This document shows positions 57,328 through 64,000 of a stretch of 64,000 nucleotides of DNA, piece after piece. The stretch is from Ampullaceana balthica (taxonomy: Eukaryota; Mollusca; Gastropoda; Lymnaeidae). Below the pieces are notes generated by a model. It searched no databases. It was not told the DNA's origin and was given only the letters and a program-made list of their open reading frames with translations. The stretch lies in the NCBI GenBank assembly GCA_944989445.1, contig CALYLW010000727.1, positions 124,001 through 188,000 of the forward strand, in the 5' to 3' direction. Numbering within the stretch: position 1 is the stretch's first letter; each line of letters starts with the position of its first letter. The position numbers and the translations under genes were made by a program.

Positions 57328-57570
57328 CAGCGGCTGGATAGTGAATAGTGCGCTCGCCTCACAAGCTGAGGGGCGTGGGATCTATCCCACGTTAAAGCCA
57401 CAATAAAAATGGAATGACTAACGCTAAGAAAGTCCTCCACTGACCTTGAAGGGAGATGGGGTGCCCACCAAGGTCTACCAAGCACCGCCCCTAGTAGGTT
57501 CTAATAGAAACATTAGGACCCCGTACGACCACCGTTTATGGGACTTTAAAAAATAAAAATAAAATGCTGC
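57328..57570 (+). mobile_element. tRNA-derived SINE-like copy 2, nested in the hAT
   Basis: Starts cggctggatagtgaatagtg (A-box-like) with 'gtgggatctatcccacg' (B-box-like), then 'gctaagaaagtcctcc' and 'ttctaatagaaacattagg', and an A-rich tail 'aaaaaataaaaataaaat'. Same order as 8864-8693. Confidence 0.72.
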
Positions 57571-59545
57571 CGCATTTGCTGAAAAGATTTTAACGAAACT
57601 ACAAAAGCGAAAAATTGATTTCAAACTCTGTCGAGAACAGGCATACCCTGGAATTAAGAGTGGCCTTCAAACTCAGATAAAGAAACTTTCACCCAATTTT
57701 TGTACCCATGTTTTGAATTTGGCTACTATGGAAGCAAAGTCTGTAAACAGTGATGTGCAGTTGTTTTTTGGCACAGATTTAAAGTTGTATGCATTCCTTA
57801 CGTCTAGTTTACCACGTCTACATACTCTTAAAGAACACCAGAAATCTCAATATGAATCAACAGCAGATACTCTGAAACGACTTTCTGATACAAGATATGC
57901 AAGCCGTAAGCATGCAGTTGTTGGATCATTCTCTGCTGTTCTAGCCACACTTGATTAGGAAGTGTCAGAGCAGAAGCTATGGGACTATCTGTTTTTATAA
58001 AAAAAATATTCTTTTGTTTTTCTGATGCTATTTGTACAAAAATTATCTTCGTGCTATCAAGCTACTTGCAACGCCTTTGAAAAACAATTGATCGATGTTT
58101 GAAGAAATAAGTTTGTTGAAATGAGAAGCGATGAAGCTTTTGAAATTCTGAATGTAGATGTCAAATCATTTGTTAACGAAAATGGCTCAAAACTAGATGT
58201 TAAATCAGAATCTAAAGAAAAGTGAATTGCAATAAAATAATCTAACAGTTCATAATTTAATTACAGTAAATGCGATCGATCTGAAATTTTTATACATCGT
58301 TTTTATCATCGGCACGAGTCTGCCTGCAAAATTTCATCATGCTAGCTTACGAGGAAGTGGGTTAAAAATCGATCCAAAGTTTTTTTCGACAAACAAGCAA
58401 TCAATCAACCAGACACCACGAGTTAATATAAAGGATTTTAATTTTTTTTTAAACGTAAAAAACCAAGGTTTTGACTATAAATTCTTTATGTACGAGAAGT
58501 AACTAAAAGAATGTTCATTATAATACGCAGCGCAAGACCATCCAAAAATACAAAATTGCAGTTGTGTCGTAAAACATGTTTAATATAATGCGCACCGATC
58601 AGGAATATGTTTATAAAAAGGGTTGTCAATAAAATACGCACCTTATGCGCGACAGAAAGGTTGCTCAATATAATACGCACCGCGAAACTCTATCTCAAAA
58701 AATAACATGATACATAGGAATAAATAAAATAATCTAAAAAATCAATAATTTAATTACGGTACATACGATCGATCTGAAATTTTGATACATTGTTTTTATC
58801 ATCGGTACAAAACTGCCTGCAAAATTTCAGCTCGCTAGCTTACGAGGAAGTGGGTTAAAAATTGATCAAAAGTTTTGGCGACAAGCAAGCAATCAAGGGT
58901 TGTAACAGACAACCAGACACCATGAGTTAATATAAAGGATTTAAAAAAGAAAAGCATGGCAGGCGAACTTAGCAGAGATAAAATGGCTGATGATCCAACC
59001 ACACGCTTTAAATCTGAAACTTACTTCACTATCATGGATACACTTTAAATACAAATAGATAGTCGACTTAATGACTTTTGGGGTACAGTTACTTAATTCT
59101 ATTGTATTGATCCATCACAATGTGGGAAGAGTATTAAATAAAGATTATTTTCGAAGCGTATGCAAAATTTACAAACATGACATTAACCTTGAAGAAGCAA
59201 TCAGGAAATATAATACCTTCAAAGATTTGTACGCACTACGCAGCAATGCACCCATCATTATCTAGTGAACTACAACTTAAAAAGGTTCAGCAATTCTTGA
59301 CTGAAAAACAAATGGCATCAGGTCTTCCGAAATTGTCAATACTCTATAAAATTTATTTGACTCTTCCTGTTAGCAGTGCTATTGCTGAAAGAAGTTTCAG
59401 TAGATTGAAACTCGTCAAAAATTATTTGCGCTCAACAATGACAAACGAACGTCAATCAGTCTGGATTGGCATTAATTTCAATCGAACGTGATCTAGCTGA
59501 GAACGTTGACTTTGATTCAACGATAAATCTTTTTGCTTCAATGAA
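57571..59545 (+). pseudogene. hAT transposase remnant, ZMYM1-like
   Basis: Fragments of one transposase in order. First (57571-57957): FCTHVLNLATMEAKS, the strand leading to the catalytic region, and LKRLSDTRYASRKHAV, the family's TRW-like motif. Next (58115-58235): SDEAFEILNVD. Then (58953-59060): TRFKSETYFTIMDTL. Last (59230-59545): LYKIYLTLPVSSAIAERSFS and RLKLVKNYLRSTM, the C-terminal hAT dimerisation domain, then IERDLAENVDF. Several stops and frameshifts and a 0.7 kb insertion divide it. The N-terminal zinc-finger part is missing. ZMYM1-like proteins in animal genomes derive from such elements. Confidence 0.9.
58236..58950 (-). mobile_element. Two tandem units of the intron-1 family (GCTT type), nested
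   Basis: Inverted relative to 35213-36705. Each unit closes with 'gagttaatataaaggattt' (58424 and 58924), giving a ~500-bp period; the left one is partial. Shared blocks include 'atcgatctgaaattt', 'gcaaaatttca' and 'tgttcattataatacgcagc'. The insertion splits the hAT transposase. Confidence 0.88.
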
Positions 59546-59579
59546 ATCACGTAGAAAGCAATTCAATAGGGCTCAGGGC

Positions 59580-59695
59580 TCTATCTTATCTTATCTTATC
59601 TGTTACAGATGCTCCTTCTATACATAAGAATATTGCGTCCTATGCTTATCCATTGTTTGTGTTTAGCCCTGCATTCTTATTAGATGTTAAACACT
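59580..59695 (+). repeat. (TTATC)n-headed dispersed repeat, copy 1
   Basis: 'tcttatcttatctgttaca' followed by 'atgctccttctatac' and 'tattgcgtccta', then 'gtttgtgtttag'. The same series is at 62868-62985. Confidence 0.75.
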
Positions 59696-59941
59696 AAATG
59701 TTTATTTAAGGAAATTACAATCATTGTTTGTGTAAAGTTAATTGATTTTCCCAAAGTTTGATGCTCAAACTTGCAATTATGAATTATTTTTTTAAATTCT
59801 GAAGTAAATTGTTTAGTTTATTTATAAGTATGATATTATTGGCACTCTTTGTGTGTGTGTTACTAATCTTGACCAATCCGCTCCACCAATGTCTCTGTGT
59901 TTTTCATTATTTGTAGCATCAGATTTACAATAAATCCCAAC

Positions 59942-60128
59942 CAGGCCCGGACGTAAGAGACCCAGGGCCCCTAGGCACTTCGCATTTTGGGCCCTCCAAC
60001 CATCTTGAAGCTTTTTGATAAATCAAGCCAGGCTTTCGAGCTTATGTAAAGATTCCACCACATGGGCCCCTAAGCTGGCTGGGGCCCTAGGCCTGGGCCT
60101 TGTAGGCCTAGGCAGAAATCCGGCACTG
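59942..60128. mobile_element. hAT MITE, 187 bp, nested
   Basis: Ends caggcccggacgtaag and, in reverse complement, cagtgccggatttctg. Perfect 8-bp duplication atcccaac (59934-59941 and 60129-60136). GC-rich arms with 'gggccccta' motifs. Confidence 0.9.
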
Positions 60129-60136
60129 ATCCCAAC

Positions 60137-60303
60137 GCGCATAACCCAAAATAAAGTCTTGGAAGAAATACTGCACCAAAAATAACTCGTTTTGAACGTC
60201 CGCGTAAACGTGTTCAATATGATTGGCTGTAGGAGTCATATGTGTTTGAGGGACCAATCGCTATCGATGACCGGACAGAACATTGCCTTTTCTTATATAA
60301 GGA
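60137..60303 (-). mobile_element. Helitron-like 5' end fragment, nested
   Basis: Minus-strand start TCCTTATATAAGAAAAGG at 60303 preceded by A. The body matches 31195-31390 ('caatatgattggctgtagg', 'cgttcaaaacg...cggacg' segment). It was the target of the MITE at 59942 and is truncated on the other side. Confidence 0.75.
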
Positions 60304-61105
60304 TTAACATTTTTTTAAACACATTATATTTTGTTTGCATTTGTGACCTATTACTCTCCTGAATATAGAGCAATTGTTTGTATATTGAAGAGATTCATTG
60401 TAATGGTTTGATGTAAACAAAAAGAATATTAAATAATTTACTTAGAATGATCAACGCAGCATTTATTATTTAACACTTAGTTATTTGTTTGAGTTACTTT
60501 CACTGCTATTTATGGTATTTATGAACAAACTGATGAATCTTGCAGATAGTACACCAAACTATTGGAGGCCTATAAAAAATTTAATCAAATTCTACCTCAT
60601 TATCAAAACATTTTAGATGTTTTACTTAGCCCAAAGACTATAAACTTATTATGCTGAGTTTTCTATGTTAAGGTCTGCTAGGATATTCAGCAATTGAAAG
60701 TGAACACAAAGGATTATTAGATATTTAGATTTTGTCACATATAACAGCTCCCAAATTAACTATCATTTTCATAAATTAAATTGATTAACCATGTCTACTC
60801 AAGACTAGATGTTTCTTTTTGTCTAGCAAGTTACAGTCTCTTAAGATGAAAACTTATTAAAGTAAATCTCAAATTTAAAGTGAGCAGAAATGTTTTTTTC
60901 AAAATAAAATATAGAAATAAGAGTGAATCTCATATCAAATTTCTAATCTTCATCGCAGAACCAGCCATTTAGACAAATTAATTTTATGTCAGCACCTAAA
61001 AAAATTATACTAAGTGAATGAATAAAAATAAATTTTTGCGGCGCCCCCTGAAATTCTGCTGGCCCCCCCCACACAGACAAACCTAAATCCGCCACTGCCT
61101 CCACC

Positions 61106-62685
61106 CCCCCCCCATAAAACACAGCCGAGAACTCGGATTAAACACCAACACACTATGTATAACTTGACTGCTTCAGAATGTGTAAGGGGGACAATTTTCA
61201 GGTCAAGAAATATATTATTTAATGAGTATTTCACAGATCTTTTAAGAAATAGAATAAATTATGAATTCTCTAGGAACCATAGTAACGATGTGTGTTTTAG
61301 ACCCGCAGAATGAAAAAACCCACGACCTATTAGTAAGAAACGTGATTCGTGTTTTATGAAGTTAATTCGGTAGATGGGAAAGTTAAAAAATGGTCGCTTC
61401 CAATTTTTGGTGGGTTATATTATAGTTCCTTTATATTTTCGGTTAATACAAAATTTACCCGTTGCAGTATCCTTATCATAAATTACATCGGTGATTTACT
61501 AGGCAGCTGATTTCATTTTTTCGAATTTGTTTTTTTTTAGTTACATTGAATGAAATTTGTACGAACAAAAACAAGTTAGCAATGAAGAAACATATTTATT
61601 ATATACTCATTTCTTTTTATCTCGTGTAACTTCTTCCATATCAAAATAAGTTCGTCATTTTTTAAAACTGTAATATATAATTCTTTTTTATATGTTGTTT
61701 ACTATTTTCAACCAATAAGATGAGAGCTTTTCCCCTAGCGCACTTCTTCAGAGGCATTCACCCCCCCCCCACCAATTTCAGTCAATAGAGGAATATTTGT
61801 CTCATACGTGTGGCTTGTTCATCCCTTCCCCCACACACCACTATTAGTTGCCACGACTCGAGGGAAGGCGGCATGTTGACCCAAGGCTAATGGTGTGACC
61901 ATAACTCGGTCCAGGTGGAGGAAATGTTCCGAAAACGTCGCTGGTCAGGAACCCCTTGACAAGTAATCTCGAGCCTCGAGACTGATTTAAAGAAAGAAAG
62001 AGAGAAAAAAAAAGATTGCGTTAAGTAACCGGCTAGGAGTTTGTCTTCGGTGATTGCAATCATCGTTTCTACGCTTCCAATCCTTCACAGTCATTTTTGC
62101 CAGAAGAAACAAAGCAACGCATCACACTTCAGACATATTGATCGAGTTTGATCAGCCACTTTGACAAGTTTTTGTTTCCAATACATACATGCCATGATAA
62201 CGTCATCTTTTTTAACCCCCCCCCCACACATCCCTTTATGATATCATACACCTATGTATAGGACTAATAGGAGCATATTTTGTTGGAAATAGGGGGGGGG
62301 GCAATGTCGTAGAAATTGTGAGGTGAATTCCTCCACGGATTGTGATATTTATGTACCGACTGGTGGCTGAAACTTTCAGCCTGTAAGTAAATAAGATCAC
62401 GACGTTTAAAGATGACGGTGTCCACGTCTGAGGTTTGAAGGCGATGGGATTGGTGTGCTGGAAAACAAACAGGCGATGGCGGGAAATCATTTCAGGTCGA
62501 GGGCAGCATCAGAGGGTCACGATTTGCCCAGCCCTGGGATAGAGGCCCCCCCACCTGTTTACAACGACGGCAGTTGTATCTGTCCATTTCAATTTTGCTA
62601 AAATTTTAAAATTAATTTTTCTTTCTTTGAATTTTTTCGCCAATGTGTTGCGATGTTGAAATATATGTTTTACAATTTATATTGT
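61106..62685. other. No gene seen
   Basis: About 1.6 kb with C/G-runs and AT-rich DNA. The open frames at 62236-62490 and 61010-61234 are unsupported. Confidence 0.4.
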
Positions 62686-62689
62686 GGAT

Positions 62690-62990
62690 TGTTGTCAGCA
62701 GCCCCGAGCGTAAGGCTCCTAATGGGTCTTCCCGGGAAAATCTCCTAGCTATTTTGCGCCCCCCCCCCGAGGAACTAATAGCTAGAGGACCCCCCGGAAC
62801 GTTCCCCTCTGAGGGGGCAGCCTGGGCACCCAGGAAAACGGTCGAAAGTGCCTTCCACGAAAGTTGACCTTATCTTATCTTTACTTATCTTAACTTATCT
62901 TATTTGTTTACAGACGCTCCTTCTATACAGAAGATTATTGCGTCCTACGCTTATCTATGGTTTGTGTTTAGTCATGCATTTTTATGAGAG
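62690..62990 (+). repeat. SINE-like dispersed repeat with (TTATC)n, copy 2
   Basis: GC-rich head 'gccccgagcgtaaggctc' with C-run, then (cttat)n and 'cagacgctccttctatacag', 'attattgcgtcctacgctta', 'gtttgtgtttag'. The second half matches 59580-59695. The head faintly resembles the SINE tail at 8700. The open frame at 62984-63316 follows it and is not recognised. Confidence 0.6.
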
Positions 62991-63490
62991 ATTTAGATGT
63001 TGATAAAGTGTTGGATTTCCTGGTTTCTTCAGGCAACCCATTCCACGCCCGAATTCCAGACGGGAAGAACGAAAATTTGTATGTGTTTGTTCTTGCATAC
63101 GGAATAACAAAGGTGTTTTTATACTTATGTCTATCTGAGGGATGTATTAAGTTATCTTTGTGTTGTATTTATAAATTAGAAATCACGAAGGAGGGGGTGG
63201 ACTTTCCCTATTTCGACTCTCTACAACCTCGTCATCACCCCGGCTCAGTAAACGAGTCTAATTATCCGAGTCTATTATCCAAGTCTATTATCCGAGGACT
63301 GTCGCTCACTAAATAGCGGGATCATCAAAGTGACCAACCTAAGGGTTATTATGTGCTCTTCAAATTAGGCTCAATATGAAGTGCACATTATAAGACCTGC
63401 ATGTAGGTTAACTTCCCAAAACATCGATTGATAAAAGAAAAGCACGATTACAAAACAGCTTTAGAACCAATGTGATACGCAATACGGTCC
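62991..63490. other. No gene supported
   Basis: A 110-codon frame (62984-63316) has no recognisable domain or splice context and begins within repeat DNA. Otherwise unassigned. Confidence 0.35.
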
Positions 63491-63494
63491 TATG

Positions 63495-63815
63495 ACAAAA
63501 CAAGTGACAAAACGACAAGGTGACAAAACGGCAAGGTGACAAAACGACAAGGTCTCATAGAAGCAACGTAGATAACCGTGGAACCCCCTATTAACGACAT
63601 CCCCGTGACTATGTCACTTTGAACATAGACTAAGGGTGTCAGTCAAAATCATTGCCTTTTTTTCTTCGATGTCCCATTTTTAACTATTTTTTGGTCACAT
63701 TGTCGTTTTGTCACCCTGTCGTTTTGTCACCTGTCAGTTTGTTACTTGTTAGTGCGACACCTTGTCGATTTGTCGTTTTCTCACCTTGTCGTTTTGTCAC
63801 TTGTCGTTTTGTCTG
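63495..63815. repeat. Fold-back of 16-bp repeats
   Basis: Left arm (63495-63557): tandem gacaaaacgacaaggt. Right arm (63699-63815): tandem accttgtcgttttgtc, its exact complement, plus shortened forms. About 140 bp of unique sequence lies between. Could be a fold-back element. Confidence 0.9.
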
Positions 63816-64000
63816 GTTACCGCATTAGAAATGGATGAACGCACAACGCTGTCTAAATATAGAGGGGTGGTATAGATATCACTCAATGCAAATGCACAAC
63901 TTTGTTGTTGTTTTTTTTGGGAGTGTTCCAACGCACACATTTTTTTTGGTGTCACAAATCCCATTTTCATTACATGTATACGCACGCCGTAACAAGAACA
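63816..64000. other. No gene seen
   Basis: Unassigned end of the window. Confidence 0.4.

Larger units (their letters stand above)
56923..61097 (+). mobile_element. Full-length hAT transposon, 4.2 kb, with nested insertions
   Basis: Terminal inverted repeats cagtggcggatttag at both ends. The 8-bp duplication cctccacc flanks it exactly (56915-56922 and 61098-61105). Both subterminal parts contain long C/G-runs and 'gcgccccct'. It contains a broken transposase, a SINE (57328-57570), tandem units (58236-58950), a TTATC repeat (59580-59695), a MITE (59942-60128) and a Helitron fragment (60137-60303). The rest (60304-61020) is AT-rich. Confidence 0.95.

Noticed and set aside
62984..63316. 110-codon frame following the SINE-like repeat
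   Set aside because: Begins within repeat DNA also present at 59580; no domain or splice context.

Overview
This is animal nuclear DNA. It has spliced exons, no operons, very sparse coding sequence, and abundant transposons and satellite DNA. A lophotrochozoan, most likely a mollusc, is my best guess. That rests on a molluscan-looking neurexin N-terminus, LINEs of the 'craniofacial development protein 2-like' type common in gastropod genomes, and a Helitron/hAT/MITE-rich background. The species cannot be decided from this window.

The only host gene I can support is a neurexin on the minus strand. Exon 1 (39292-39593) encodes the start codon, a signal peptide and the first half of the first LNS (laminin-G-like) domain. 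Exon 2 (29502-29948) encodes the rest of that domain plus the first EGF domain. Both are bounded by good splice sites in matching phase 1 and are separated by a 9.3 kb intron. The next intron starts at 29501 and I find no further exon down to base 1, so about 29.5 kb of the left side is probably intron 2. Exon 1 carries one extra G in a homopolymer, which breaks the frame.

The left part (1-29 kb) holds Helitron-type 3' ends, a tRNA-Val-like relic, a head-to-head pair of LINE 3' ends, PIF/Harbinger-like and hAT-like MITEs, a SINE, and a run of unrelated satellites. The largest satellite is a 4.5 kb array of 28/23-bp monomers at 16.9-21.4 kb, next to a dead hAT transposase. Intron 1 (29.9-39.3 kb) contains ten head-to-tail ~500-bp transposon-like units, one complete non-autonomous Helitron (37161-38037) filled with a CAA-triplet array, and several Helitron 3' ends.

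Upstream of the gene (40-56.6 kb) lie seven more satellites, several with higher-order periodicity. One is interrupted by a 2.9 kb LINE (44935-47870) and another by a 190-bp hAT MITE with a perfect 8-bp target-site duplication. At 56923-61097 there is a whole hAT element with terminal inverted repeats and a perfect 8-bp duplication. It carries a decayed ZMYM1-like transposase and nested insertions of a SINE, two tandem units of the intron-1 family, a MITE and a Helitron fragment. The last 3 kb has a SINE-like repeat and a fold-back of short repeats.

I did not find a convincing new coding system. The most notable structures are the Helitron/tandem-unit array inside the neurexin intron, the density of independent satellites, and the nested insertions with exact target-site duplications.
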